Part shown: piece after piece, positions 44,808 to 54,993 of the stretch | Layout: each line of letters opens with the position of its first letter | How positions within the stretch are numbered: the first letter of the stretch is position 1 | From: DATBJJ01 sp963750915 | GTDB taxonomy: Bacteria; Acidobacteriota; Vicinamibacteria; Vicinamibacterales; 2-12-FULL-66-21 | NCBI GenBank assembly: GCA_963750915.1 | Contig: CAVVSF010000011.1 | Span: 620,001 to 684,000, forward strand | Direction: 5' to 3' | DNA length: 64,000 nucleotides | The notes under the pieces: generated by a model | What the model saw: the letters and a program-made list of their open reading frames with translations, nothing else | Database searches by the model: none | Told to the model about the DNA's origin: nothing | Program-made: the position numbers and the translations under genes

Positions 44808-47243
44808 ATGAACGAGGCCGGGTCACACAGAATTGCAAGAGCCACGCCGCTGCAACACTGGTCGGTCATCCTCTCCCGTATCCTCGTCGCGATGCACTTC
44901 GGCCGCGCGAGCCTCCGAGAGAAGCCCTGTGCGCCAACCATTACGCCCAGACAGCGGCTGGTCCCAGTGCTGGCTGTACTGGCGTGCGTCGGAGTGACCG
45001 ATGCCGGTGTCCTACATCTCATTGGCGAGCCCGCCGGCCAGGCACGTCCAGACGCGGTTCGAGCGCTCTTCGACGCGTCGAACCCAACGCGGGCGCCATT
45101 CCCGAGCGATCGGTTCACGGTCGTCGACGCGGCGAACATCACCGGTCTGCGCGTCGATCTCGCGAAGCCCGAGTGCGCGGCTCGACCATCGGATTGTGAA
45201 GATATCGACGTGCTGAACACGCTGGATGGCTTCAACCTCCAGCCACGGCTCTCGATTCCGTTTGACGGCGCTATCGATGTCGCGTCGGTGACCAGTCAGA
45301 CGCTGTTCCTGTACAAGCTCGGCAATCAGCCGGCGTCGCGTGATAGTGGCGGCGGTGTGATCGGCATCAACCAGATCGTGTGGGACGTCGACAGCAACGT
45401 GCTTCACGTGCAATCGGACGCGCAGCTCGAGCAGCACACGCGGTATGCGCTCATCGTCACCGATGGCATCCGCTCGGCGAACGGCCGTCCGGTCGAGATG
45501 AGCGAGGCTTTTCGCCGCGTCGTCGCCGCGAACGCGCGCCAGGGCAGTGATTCCACGGCCAGTCCCTACGAACGCACGGTGGCGGCTGCGGTGACGGCAC
45601 TCGCCAGGGCAGGCATTGCCAAAGGCAAGCCCGTGAGCGCGAGCGTGTTCACGACGCAAAGCGCCACGTCGATCCTGCAACGAATCCGGGCAGCGATTCA
45701 CGCCCTGCCACCGCCAGTCGCCGACTTCCAATTGGACCAGGCCCCCAGCCGAACGGTGTTCCGCGTTGCCGATGTCGACGAGATCGTGTTCGACCGGCAC
45801 ACTGGTGCCGGCCCGTTGTCGACCACACGCCTGAACATGGCCGCGCTCCGCTTCGTTCCTGGCGCGGTCGAAACCCTCGCGTTCGGTAAATTCACCTCGC
45901 CGGATTTCCTGCAGCATCCCGGCGAGTTCATCCCAACGACCGGTACCCGGGCCGGCAAGGTCCAGATCCGTAGTGCCAACGAGGTGTTCTTCAATCTCTC
46001 GCTACCGGCAGGCGCTACGCCGAAGGCCGGCTGGCCCGTCGCGATCTTTTCCCACGGCACCGGCCAGAATAAGAACGGCACGCTCGCCGTCGTCGCGACC
46101 ATGGCCAAGCACGGGATCGCGGTCATCGTCATCAATGCCTACGGCAATGGCTTTGGTCCACGCAGTCTGCTGACAGTACGACGCCGTGCCGGCGGTTCGG
46201 TCAGTTTCCCTGCGGGCGGAAGGGGATTCGACCAGAACGGCGACGGCACCATCGACGTGACCGAGGGGAGCCATGCCACGCCGCCGCGTCTTCTGCAGCT
46301 GAATCGAGACGGTTTGATTCAGACTATCGCGGACCTGATGCAGCTGGTGCGCGCGATCCGCCGCGGAATTGACGTGGACGGCGATGGAGGAACCGATCTG
46401 GATGGCTCGCGCCTCTACTACTTCGGGTTCTCCCAGGGCGGAAACCACGGGATCGTACTCACCGCGGTCGAGCCCGATATCCGGGCCGCGGTCTTCAACG
46501 TTCCCGGCGCCCCCTTAATCGAGAATCGCAGGCTGCAGGCGGCAGCAGGTCGCTCGGAAGGCGCTGGCGCCAATGCGCCCACCGCTCCGGCGGTCATCTT
46601 CAGCATCAGGCGGCCGCCTCTGATCAACAGTCCCGGCATCACGCATCTGGCCGGCGTGGCGACTTCACCGCCATTCTTCGACGAACAGATGCCGTTGCGC
46701 GACGGCGTCCCGCTCCACGTCCGCCTGACGGACGGGTCGGAGCAAGAGATGCGGTCTCCCCTGATCAATACGATTCCGGGCGCCATGGATATCCAGCAAT
46801 GGTTCGACCGCGCGGCGTGGGCGGCACAAGCCTACAATCCCGTGGCGTACTCGATGCACCTGAGACGCAAGCCTTTGCCCGGTGTGCCCGTGCGCCCGGT
46901 GTTGCTACAGCTTGCGTTCGGCGATCAGGCGTCCCCAAACCCCAACAGCGCGAAGATCCTTCGCGCCAGCGGCCTAGCCGATCGCACGACCTTATTTCGC
47001 AATGATCTTGCCTTGGCCGAGCAACCGAAGATGCCACGCAATCCGCACGGCTTCATGGCCAACGCCAATCTGATTGATCAGGGTAATCCGTTCGTGCTCG
47101 CGATCATGCGCGGTGCCCAGGAGCAGATCGCGGAGTTCTTTGCGTCGAATGGCATGCGGGTCATTCACCCGGAGCCACGACGGTTCTTCGAGGTGCCGGT
47201 CAGACAGCCCGAAAAGCTGGAAGCGCTCAACTATTCCCGGTAG
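44808..47243 (+). CDS. Large exported lipase-like alpha/beta hydrolase
   Basis: An 811-residue protein. After a long leader with a hydrophobic part (LVPVLAVLACVGVTDAGVL), the region about 85-240 resembles the N-terminal domain of bacterial virulence-factor lipases (PFPSDRFTV, LNTLDGFNLQPRLSIPFDGA, RYALIVTDGIRSANG). The alpha/beta hydrolase core shows an oxyanion strand with FSHGTGQNKNG and the nucleophile elbow YYFGFSQGGNHG (Ser in GFSQG). An Asp-rich loop (DQNGDGTIDV, DVDGDGGTDLDG) may bind calcium. The ATG at 44808 has GAGGGGG four bases upstream, so the long leader seems real. It is probably secreted and acts on lipids or polyesters. Confidence 0.75.
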   Translation: MNEAGSHRIARATPLQHWSVILSRILVAMHFGRASLREKPCAPTITPRQRLVPVLAVLACVGVTDAGVLHLIGEPAGQARPDAVRALFDASNPTRAPFPSDRFTVVDAANITGLRVDLAKPECAARPSDCEDIDVLNTLDGFNLQPRLSIPFDGAIDVASVTSQTLFLYKLGNQPASRDSGGGVIGINQIVWDVDSNVLHVQSDAQLEQHTRYALIVTDGIRSANGRPVEMSEAFRRVVAANARQGSDSTASPYERTVAAAVTALARAGIAKGKPVSASVFTTQSATSILQRIRAAIHALPPPVADFQLDQAPSRTVFRVADVDEIVFDRHTGAGPLSTTRLNMAALRFVPGAVETLAFGKFTSPDFLQHPGEFIPTTGTRAGKVQIRSANEVFFNLSLPAGATPKAGWPVAIFSHGTGQNKNGTLAVVATMAKHGIAVIVINAYGNGFGPRSLLTVRRRAGGSVSFPAGGRGFDQNGDGTIDVTEGSHATPPRLLQLNRDGLIQTIADLMQLVRAIRRGIDVDGDGGTDLDGSRLYYFGFSQGGNHGIVLTAVEPDIRAAVFNVPGAPLIENRRLQAAAGRSEGAGANAPTAPAVIFSIRRPPLINSPGITHLAGVATSPPFFDEQMPLRDGVPLHVRLTDGSEQEMRSPLINTIPGAMDIQQWFDRAAWAAQAYNPVAYSMHLRRKPLPGVPVRPVLLQLAFGDQASPNPNSAKILRASGLADRTTLFRNDLALAEQPKMPRNPHGFMANANLIDQGNPFVLAIMRGAQEQIAEFFASNGMRVIHPEPRRFFEVPVRQPEKLEALNYSR

Positions 47244-47403
47244 TGATCTGTGCGAAGGGAAGCTCGCAAGGCATCTGAAACCATCGCGGGTGAATGTCCA
47301 CCTGCTTCTCTGGTATCACTGTGGCTGAGCGGGCAGCTCCTGTAACCTCGATGAGTCACCGGACCGCCTACGCAGCCCGCTGAAAATCGTCGAGTTGGCG
47401 GAT

Positions 47404-47450
47404 CCAGCTGGTCAGTGGGTTCCATCTGGGTAAAATCTGGGCCACCATCC
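47404..47450. repeat. tRNA-3'-end-like repeat, copy B
   Basis: CCAGCTGGTCAGTGGGTTCC, then AAAATCTGGGCCACCATCC. It matches copy E at 17174 and runs straight into the palindromic repeat, as tRNA-Ala does at 10217. Confidence 0.65.
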
Positions 47451-47692
47451 TTCGCTCACGCGAGCTATCGCCGAAGCGTGAGCTTCGGCTCGGCAAGCCA
47501 TCCGGCGAAGGATGCCGCGCCGTAGCGGCGTAGCCGCGAAGGCGGGCCTATCCTGCCTCTGAACGAGCTTACGCTCGGCAACAACCTTCATCCTTCGCTC
47601 ACGCGAGCTATCGCCGCAGCGTGAGCTTCGGCTCGGCACGCCATCCGGCGAAGGATGCCGCGCCGTAGCGGCGTAGCCGCGAAGGCGGGCCT
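47447..47692. repeat. Two 103-bp palindromic repeat units
   Basis: Unit 1 (47447-47549) and unit 2 (47590-47692) are identical except for two bases. Each runs ATCCTTCGC ... GCTCACG ... CGTGAGC ... GCGAAGGAT ... GCCGCGCCGTAGCGGCG and ends GGCGGGCCT. The outer ATCCTTCGC/GCGAAGGAT and inner GCTCACGC/GCGTGAGC are inverted repeats. Between and after the units lies a TGAACGAGCTTACGCTCGGC-like block. The same blocks follow tRNA-Ala at 10218. Confidence 0.85.
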
Positions 47693-47870
47693 GTGCTGTC
47701 CCTGAACAGTTCGGCTCGGCAAGCCATGTGAGCGGGGTCACGGCCCGTTCGCGAATCCCGACAGATTCCTCCCCACCGCCTTTCGCAGAAACTGCCGACG
47801 CAAGCGCGCGCAATTTCGGCTCAATTTCTGATTGCAAGCCTTCGGCATCTGCGTTGCCTTCGCACTTCGG

Positions 47871-47905
47871 ATGCCCGAGGACAAGCGACTCGTCTACGTT
47901 CGAGC
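47871..47905 (+). pseudogene. GIY-YIG gene 5' stub (copy 3)
   Basis: MPEDKRLVYV matches the start of copy 1 (MPEAKRFVYV). The preceding GTTGCCTT...ACTTCGGATG also resembles the sequence before copy 1. After about 11 codons the sequence switches abruptly into a permease coding frame. Confidence 0.55.
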
Positions 47906-48268
<363 letters not shown>

Positions 48269-48269
<1 letters not shown>

Positions 48270-50737
48270 TGCTACGCTCACCCCGCGTGGTCAACGACAT
48301 CAGGCTTGCCCTGAGGCGGCTCGGGGCCACACCGCTCTTCACTGTCTTCGCGATCCTCTCGCTCGCGATCGGCGTCGCGCTCACGACGGCGGTGTATTCC
48401 ATCGTCGACACGGTCCTTCTGCGCGGCCTCGGCGTCCGAGAGCCCGGTCGGGTCGCCATCGTCGCAACGCCCTACAGCGGACGGCTGCTCGCAGGCACGG
48501 TGTCGGCGCCGGACTTCCACGATCTGCGAGCGGCGCAGACATCGTTCTCCCACATGGCCGCGTCGGCGACGCTCATTCGGCGCGTGGCCCTGCCTTCCGC
48601 GACACAGATGCTGATGGGCGAGGCCGTCAGCGGCTCGTACTTCGCGACCCTCGGCGTGAGCGCCGCGCGCGGACGCGCGATTCAGCCGGCCGACGATGAC
48701 GGCGCCGCGCGCGTGGTGATGCTGGGCGACGCGCTCTGGCGGCGAACCTTCGCGTCCGATCCCCGGGTCGTCGGCACTGTCGTGACGATCTCCAGCCAGC
48801 GATACGAGGTGATCGGCGTCGCGCCGCCCACGTTCACAGGTCCGCGCGGATGGCTTGCCAGCACGCAGTTCTGGATTCCGCTCGGCACCCAATCAGACGG
48901 GGGGCGCGAGAGCCGGCGGCTCACGATCTTCGGCCGCCTGGCTGAAACAGTGACGATCGCCGCGGCGTCGTCGGAGGTGCGGACGATCGCCGCGCGCCTC
49001 GACCAGTCGTTTCCACCGCGGTACCCGGGGAAGAGCCCCACCGCCACGGATCGGCCATGGCGGGCAAAGACGATGGCCGAGATCGCGGACGAGGACACGG
49101 CCGTGCGCCGGTTCGGGATGACACTCGTCGCGCTCGTCGGGCTGGTGCTGGTGGTCGCCTGCACGAACCTCGGCAACCTCGTGCTCGCTCGGGGGACGAC
49201 ACGGCTGCGCGAGATCGCTGTGCGCCGTGCGCTCGGCGCGTCGAGGTGGCGGCTGGTGCGGGAGCAGTGCCTCGAGAGCGTGATTCTCGCGGCGGGCGGG
49301 GCGATCGCGTCCTACGTCGTGTTCGAGCTGCTGCGCGCCGCGATAGACAGCGAAATCAGCCTCGCGATGCCGTTCGGCGGACGGACGACGCTGTCGTTTC
49401 ATCCGGTGCTGAACCTGACGGCGTTGGGCGTCGCCGGGTCGTCACTCCTCGTGGCGCTGGTCGTCTTCGGCCTCGAGCCGGCGATCCAGCTGACGCGCAC
49501 GATCGACGTGCGCGGCGCGCTCGCCGCAGGATCGACCCCCGGGCCGCCGCGCCGCCGGCGCCAGCGCGCCCTGCTGCGGTGGCAGGTCGCGATCGCGGCC
49601 GGGTTCTTCATCATCGCGACGATGTTCGTGAAGTACTCGATCGCGGAAGCGCGGCACGACTCCGGCGTCGATCTGGATCGGATCGGGGTCGCGGTCCTCA
49701 ATCTCGACGGGCCTGAGTGGAGCGAGGCGCGCGCGCGGCGGACGCTCGATCGTCTGCTCGGCGAATTGCGCGGCCATCCGTCGATCGAATCGGCGTCGCT
49801 CACGGGCGGCCTGCCCTTCGGCGTGTCGAGCGCGCTGCGTCTCTCGATGGCGCCGGCGGAACAGGCCGGCGCGGCGGACACGCCGCCGCGCATGGTCACC
49901 GCGGTCGCCGCGACGCCGTCGATCTTCCGGACGCTCGGAGTCGAGATCCTTCGCGGACGCGGCTTCGACGATCGCGACGGGCCGGGCGCGCCGCGCGTCC
50001 TCATCGTCAGCGAGTTCACCGCGCGGCAGATTTTTGGAACCGCCGACGCCGTCGGACGGCAGGTCGCGCTCGCCGGCCAGCCGGCCGCGCGCCCGACGGC
50101 CACCATCGTCGGCATCGCGGCCAATACGGACGTGGGCAGCCTCTTCGCGGATCCGCGGCCGCTCGCCTACGCGCCGTTCGAGCAGTACTATCAGCCGCTC
50201 GTCACGGTCGTCACGCGCGCATCCGGATCGGTGCCGACCGCCGTCGGCGCGATGCGCGAGGCGATCCGGCGCGCGGATCCGGACCTCGCGATCGACAGGA
50301 TCGGGACGGGACGCACGGTGCTCGCCGGACCGTTCCAGGTCATGCGCGGGTTCGGCCTCACGGCGATCGGCCTCGGCGCGATCACGCTCCTTCTCGCGAT
50401 GGCGGGCCTCTACGGCATCCAGTCGAACGTCATCGCCAATCGCACGCGCGAGATCGGCGTGCGGATGTCGTTCGGCGCCACCGCCAGCCAGATCAAGCGC
50501 ATGGTGCTGCTGGACGGGTATCGTCCCGTGCTCGACGGGCTCCTGTTCGGTTTGTCGATCGGCCTCGTCGGCCGGGCGATCGCGCGCGCGTACCTCGAGC
50601 TCGACGTCGCCATCGTCGATCCCTGGATCCTGGTCGTGACGCCAATTCCGTTAGTCGGCGCCGCGTTTTTCGCCTGCTACCTGCCCGCCCGCCGCGCCGC
50701 GGCGGTCGATCCCAATGTGGCGCTCCGGTGCGAGTGA
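48269..50737 (+). CDS. ABC transporter permease, ADOP (MacB-like) family
   Basis: An 822-residue permease with eight probable membrane helices and two FtsX-type domains. It has an N-terminal helix (FAILSLAIGVALTTAVYSIV), a first periplasmic MacB-PCD domain, the first FtsX block (ALVGLVLVVACTNLGNLVLA, then TTRLREIAVRRALGASRWRL) and the terminal FtsX block (TREIGVRMSFGATASQIKRM, PARRAAAVDPNVALRCE). This duplicated architecture is that of the acidobacterial duplicated orphan permeases, which lack an adjacent ATPase gene; none is found here. The ATG at 48269 overlaps the stop of the upstream permease fragment by one base. Likely substrates are antibiotics, peptides or lipoproteins; none can be specified. 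Confidence 0.88.
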
Positions 50738-51279
50738 GGCGATTGGTAGATTTCTGCCCCCGTCCTGCAAATACTTTCAGCGAGCCTGTCGGCGCAGACG
50801 GTGATCAAGCTTCCGAAGAAAAAGTACACGCCGAAGCAGGACGGTACCACCAACTGCCCGCAGGCGGAGCACATTTGGTCCTCAGCCTGCGGGACGCGGC
50901 TGCGTGTCCACTTCCGCTGCGCGAGCAGGTTGTGCAATTGGGTGCTGGGGGGCATGGAAACTTCACCGTACCAGTACCCGAGATGAGGTTCTGTCAGGTA
51001 GCTGACATTCCCACAATGTGGGCCATCGCGATCGCATGTTCGGCACGTAGGTGTCCCGTCTCGCCACGAATCGTCACCTTGGGGATTGCCGGGTACGGTC
51101 GGCGCGCCGGCGTTCCGGTACCGCGTGCGGGCCATAGCGCGGACGTCGGGATCTCGTATCACACGCGGCGCTCGTACACTCGCTTCCGGCCGGAGGTGGG
51201 CGGTCCTGCTTGCGCGTCCCTGCCGGGCGGCGCCGGGGCGCGGCACACCCGCACCGCGTCACGATGAGTGCCGAAGGCC
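50738..51279. other. Intergenic region without recognised gene
   Basis: About 540 bp between the permease and the HAD phosphatase. A 60-codon frame at 50801-50986 (IKLPKKKYTPKQDGTTNCPQ) and a longer antisense frame were examined. Both are Cys/Arg-rich, lack ribosome sites and match no domain known to me. Confidence 0.45.
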
Positions 51280-51987
51280 CTAAAATGTCTCCGTGTAGAA
51301 CGGCGATTGGCCCAAGCGCTCTAGTAGCTGCTTCGGGTCATCGTAGATTGCGAGCGAGCCTCGAAGTGCGGCGTCATCCCACCCGCCGCATCGAAATGCG
51401 ATTGTTGCAAGCCCGGCACGGCGTGCCGCCTCGATGTCATACGGCGTGTCGCCAATCATGATGGCCCGGTCAGGTGATGCGCCGGATTTTTCCAAGGCGG
51501 CGACGAGGATATCGGGATCTGGCTTGGATCGCTCGGCATCGTCCGATGTCGTCGCGTCCTCAACCAACGCCTGTCCACCGCAGATCGTCAGCAGGGCCTT
51601 CACCTCGTCCTCTTTCGCGGACGTGGCGACGACGACTGTCAGGCGGCTTTCGAAGAGCCACTCGACGAAAGCGACCGCGCCGGGCGTGGGCTTGAGGGTC
51701 GGCAGGTAACGGTCCCTGAAGATCTCGACGCGCGCTTCGGCAATCCTCCTGCCCTCGCCGGATTCGTCGTCCAGCGAGGCCAGTTCCCGAAGCAGCTTGT
51801 CGCCGCCTTTGCCGATCAGCGGGCGAACCTGTTCCGGCGAGTGGTGGCGGCCGTGGGCCGCGAGCGCTTCCGACCAGGCGGCCGCATGCGCCTCGTTGCT
51901 GTCCACGAGCGTGCCGTCGATGTCCAGGAGAACCGCGTCGTACCGCGAGACCATCGTGTTCACCAGCTGAGGGATTGTCTTCTCCAT
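51280..51987 (-). CDS. HAD-superfamily phosphatase
   Basis: A 235-residue HAD hydrolase (phosphoglycolate phosphatase/beta-phosphoglucomutase-like, cap type C1). Motif I is LLDIDGTLVDSN (nucleophile Asp22, with Asp24), motif II VVVATSAKED, motif III lysine KPDPDILVAAL, and motif IV MIGDTPYDIEAARRAG. The start at 51987 has GGAG five bases upstream. The substrate is a small phosphorylated metabolite that cannot be specified. It stands alone between the permease and DUF72 genes. Confidence 0.85.
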   Translation of the reverse strand: MEKTIPQLVNTMVSRYDAVLLDIDGTLVDSNEAHAAAWSEALAAHGRHHSPEQVRPLIGKGGDKLLRELASLDDESGEGRRIAEARVEIFRDRYLPTLKPTPGAVAFVEWLFESRLTVVVATSAKEDEVKALLTICGGQALVEDATTSDDAERSKPDPDILVAALEKSGASPDRAIMIGDTPYDIEAARRAGLATIAFRCGGWDDAALRGSLAIYDDPKQLLERLGQSPFYTETF

Positions 51988-52069
51988 GGGAACTCCGTCA
52001 TGGCTTGAAGCATCACGTTAATGCAGCCGTCTTCTTTGTCCCGAGACCGTGCTGGGCCCTCTGGAAGCT

Positions 52070-53053
52070 CTATGAACCGTTTGGGGGTGAAGGTACGCCA
52101 ACACAATCCAGTCCGCGGCGGCTGAAAATCGCGCGCGCCATGGCTCGCGCTGTCGGATCATCACATGGTGCTGACTCGAAGCCGGTACGGCTCCGGGCAA
52201 GTGCTGATCTGGAAACTGCCGTAATGACTTGTCTAAGGGGAGCCGTCCTGAAGTCGAGCGGAGCCCTCACGAGCTGTACGGTCTTGACGTGACCAAGCAG
52301 GTGTCGAAACCGTTGCGCATCACGCGGGGCGTGGCCGCCGATGTCGTTATTGAAATAGGCATAGACGTCCACGCCACGAACAACGTGCGCTCGACACCAG
52401 TCCGCCCAATCGGCCAATACCTCGTCCGCATAACGTCCTCCGTATCGTGATGGTCCGTGGAAGCGGGCGTAGATGAATGGACCCACGAGCGCTCGGGCGG
52501 GCGGAGCGGCGCCCTGCATGTCGTGAAGGCACAGGGCGACGCGGTGGCGCGCCAGGGCCTCGTAGACGGGCGGCACGTACCAGCTTGGATTGCGAAATTC
52601 GACGACATGGCAGTGGTCCACGGGCAGCGCTGCAAGGAAGGTTACCAATCGATCGAGGTTGACAGGCCATTGCGGCGGCAATTGATACAGCACGGGCCCT
52701 AGAGCCCGTTCAAGGTGGACCACCCGTTCAAATAGGCGCTGAAGCGGTGACTGAGGGTCCTTCAGCCTTTTCATATGAGTAATGAAGCGGCTGGCCTTTA
52801 CGGCGTAGACAAAACCGGCGGGCACCCTCGCACGCCAGTGTGCGAACGTTTCGGCCTCAGGCAAGCGATAGAAGGAGTTGTTGAGCTCGACGGTGTCGAA
52901 CGTTGCAGCGTAGTGAGCCAGCCAGTCACGCACCGGCAGGCGAGCAGGATAGAAATCGCCGCGCCAATGTTTGTACTGCCAGCCGGAGCACCCCACGTGC
53001 ACGACAGGCGTAATTCGGGACCTGGTGCCGCCGGGAGCCACAGGGATCGTCAT
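52070..53053 (-). CDS. DUF72 family protein
   Basis: About 327 residues of a DUF72 TIM-barrel protein: VGCSGWQYKHWRGDFYP, NNSFYRLPEAETFAHWRARV, LPPQWPVNLDRLVTFLAALP and DVYAYFNNDIGGHAPRDAQR are the conserved blocks. DUF72 ends normally soon after the 'YFNND' block. Here about 65 Arg/Ala-rich residues follow RFRHLLG, which suggests a readthrough after a frameshift or a lineage-specific tail. The biochemical function of DUF72 is unknown. The start was set at the methionine at 53053 (MTIPVAPGG); the frame allows 53062 as well. Confidence 0.78.
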   Translation of the reverse strand: MTIPVAPGGTRSRITPVVHVGCSGWQYKHWRGDFYPARLPVRDWLAHYAATFDTVELNNSFYRLPEAETFAHWRARVPAGFVYAVKASRFITHMKRLKDPQSPLQRLFERVVHLERALGPVLYQLPPQWPVNLDRLVTFLAALPVDHCHVVEFRNPSWYVPPVYEALARHRVALCLHDMQGAAPPARALVGPFIYARFHGPSRYGGRYADEVLADWADWCRAHVVRGVDVYAYFNNDIGGHAPRDAQRFRHLLGHVKTVQLVRAPLDFRTAPLRQVITAVSRSALARSRTGFESAPCDDPTARAMARAIFSRRGLDCVGVPSPPNGS

Positions 53054-53078
53054 GCTCGGCACATTACGCTCGAGCCGT

Positions 53079-53375
53079 CTAACCTGCGGGCTCGTCCTCC
53101 TTCAGATCGTGCTTCATATCTAGACCATCCCTCCTGGGTACGTCAGATACGTCGATTTGATCGACAGCCCCGGTGCCATCCGCGGCGCTCGGGACATCTG
53201 CGTGATGAAGTGCCGACATGCCGACCTCGACGGAAACGCCGCCCGCGCCACCTGGCTTGAGTCTCGGATCAGAGATCGGCTCAGTCGACGTGACATGCTT
53301 GCGGTTTTCCGGCGCCTTCGTCGCGGAGTAGTCTCCAGTCGCGCCGGGAGAGTGGTCGTTGCTGATATCAGTCAT
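53079..53375 (-). CDS. Small hydrophilic hypothetical protein
   Basis: A 98-residue polar protein rich in Asp, Gly, Ser and Pro (MTDISNDHSPGATGDYSATK, ENRKHVTSTEPISDPRLKPG). It has no hydrophobic core and is probably disordered. AAAGGAT lies seven bases before the ATG. It is on the same strand and 26 bp upstream of the DUF72 gene, so co-transcription is likely. No family is recognised. Confidence 0.5.
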   Translation of the reverse strand: MTDISNDHSPGATGDYSATKAPENRKHVTSTEPISDPRLKPGGAGGVSVEVGMSALHHADVPSAADGTGAVDQIDVSDVPRRDGLDMKHDLKEDEPAG

Positions 53376-54213
53376 GGCTCATCCTTTGCCGGTCTCATCG
53401 CGTCCCGTCTAAGTCACCTCTTCCGTCCGGCGACGGATCCTTGACTCCGGGAATTGCGCCTACACCGACGGCATTGCCGTGTCGTCGCGGGAGCGATGCA
53501 GTGCGTGCGGCCAGGTGCCGCTCGCTCGGCTCTGGAGGCACCGGCATCCTGCGCGGCAGCATTTCCGAGTTTCACGCCTCGTTTGTCCTAAAAACTTGGA
53601 CACCGCCGTAGCCACTATCCAACCGAGTCCGCAGTGGCGCTCCTGCAAGGGGGGAGCCGCACCTAAACCTCAGAACCCCAAACAATGGCCGTGTCGGATT
53701 GAACTCATGGCGATGTCGTCCTCCGCGGTGGCGAGAGTTCGCGAGTTCGCGCCAGCATCAACCCGATCACACTGAAACCGACGCCTCCGACCGCCAAGAA
53801 GATCCAGTCGTACGCGGGGTGGACTTATTGTCGACCCTGCGAGTTCCGCGCCGATGCCGGACGTTAGCGCACGATTGGCTGCGGTGCGGCCACGTCATCT
53901 CTTAGCCGTTCATGAGGTAGTCGATGCCACAGCATTGGGTGCCCAACGCAACAGCGTGGCTTTGCCGAATGCCAATCAGCATGCGTCGCCGACCTCTGCC
54001 ACGAGGCGCAGATCGAACTCGACGCCGCGGCGCGATATACCCTCATACACGCTGGGACGTGTGGGGCGCGCAGTGAACGGCCACGCAGCGCCGGGCTTAG
54101 GATTTGCTTCACGCTCGTCGCGTGCTCGATATGACCTCAGCGCGAAAGATCAAGACACGGTAGGCTGGCGGGCGCCTTTAGGTGCGGGAGCCAGATTTGC
54201 TTCGGAGAGCGCT
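53376..54213. other. Intergenic region with a small membrane-peptide relic
   Basis: No complete gene. On the minus strand at about 53703-53815 a frame without start codon reads AYDWIFLAVGGVGFSVIGLM, then LARTRELSPP, a probable relic of a one-helix membrane protein. The rest has only short, arginine-rich frames. Confidence 0.4.
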
Positions 54214-54302
54214 ATGAAGCCATCCACGAATGAAGAAGCTCAGTCCAATTTGCAACGTGATCCGGACGAATGGAAGACTGGCGACGAACCGATGACTGAG
54301 GT
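54214..54302 (+). pseudogene. DUF3072 protein, truncated
   Basis: MKPSTNEEAQSNLQRDPDEW, then KTGDEPMTE matches the opening of DUF3072 proteins ('DPDDWxTGDEPMTxAQ...YLKTLxxEAGE'). The second half (the helical part) is missing. The frame instead runs antisense into the end of the next gene and stops at 54354. Confidence 0.5.
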
Positions 54303-54303
54303 G

Positions 54304-54618
54304 TCACTTCCGCGGCCGTTGTTTCAGCTGTCGTTGTGTGTGTTGCCACATTGAGGTCACCACATCGCCCCGACGCCCAAGACTATCGGCGATCGTTGCA
54401 AGGTTCTTGACCTCCACGAGAGTAAGGTCCGCGAAACGCTTTCCGCTTGGGGCGTTGGGATCCAGCGTAGTGGGTGTAACGACGTCTGCGGCCGACCCGG
54501 CCTGTCCTGACCGGTCGAGTTCGTCGACAAACCGATCCCAGATTTCCTCGCGAGTCGGCCCACGCTCGAGCGCCGACCAATTCTTCCGCGGTTCGGGTGA
54601 TGGAGCGTGTTTGGCCAT
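54304..54618 (-). CDS. Small hypothetical protein
   Basis: A 104-residue protein: MAKHAPSPEPRKNWSALERG, then REEIWDRFVDELDRSGQAGS and KRFADLTLVEVKNLATIADS. The start at 54618 has AGGAG seven bases upstream, which selects it over the much longer open frame. The helical middle and the basic end (QRQLKQRPRK) could bind nucleic acid, but no family is recognised. Confidence 0.55.
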   Translation of the reverse strand: MAKHAPSPEPRKNWSALERGPTREEIWDRFVDELDRSGQAGSAADVVTPTTLDPNAPSGKRFADLTLVEVKNLATIADSLGRRGDVVTSMWQHTQRQLKQRPRK

Positions 54619-54993
54619 AGCTCCGCTCCTGACAATTCGAGTCGGCGCGTAACACCGGATACAGCCGCAGTCCGCCACACAGAGGAGAAGCCGCTTGGAA
54701 CCCGCGACGGCTGCCATCGGGACGAGAAGAACGATAACACACAGCCAAGCATCTGCCGCTAGGTCGCGTGGCACCGGAGGCGCGACCGATTTGGTCGAAG
54801 AGTGGATGTTGCGGCGAGCGTCGCTGGTTCTGTTGCTCTCGATCGCGGCGGGCACCGTAAGCCAGATCGTCAGGCCGCCTGCTAGATCCGGTGTGGCGCG
54901 ACGTCGGCATTCGCCGTCTGACCGCCGAACCGAGGAGAGGGCATTGCCTGCGGCTGTTGTGCTTGACACTGGGGGTGATCGCCGGTTGATGCG
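54619..54993. other. Intergenic region without recognised gene
   Basis: About 375 bp between two minus-strand genes. A plus-strand frame with a hydrophobic stretch (ASLVLLLSIAAGTVSQIV) exists but has no ribosome site and no recognisable family. Confidence 0.4.

Noticed and set aside
47447..47692. Possible CRISPR array
   Set aside because: Only two 103-bp units, far too long for CRISPR repeats, no regular spacers and no cas genes nearby.
50801..50986. 60-codon frame IKLPKKKYTPKQDG...
   Set aside because: Starts with GTG without ribosome site, no family, and an equally long frame exists on the other strand; not enough to call a gene.
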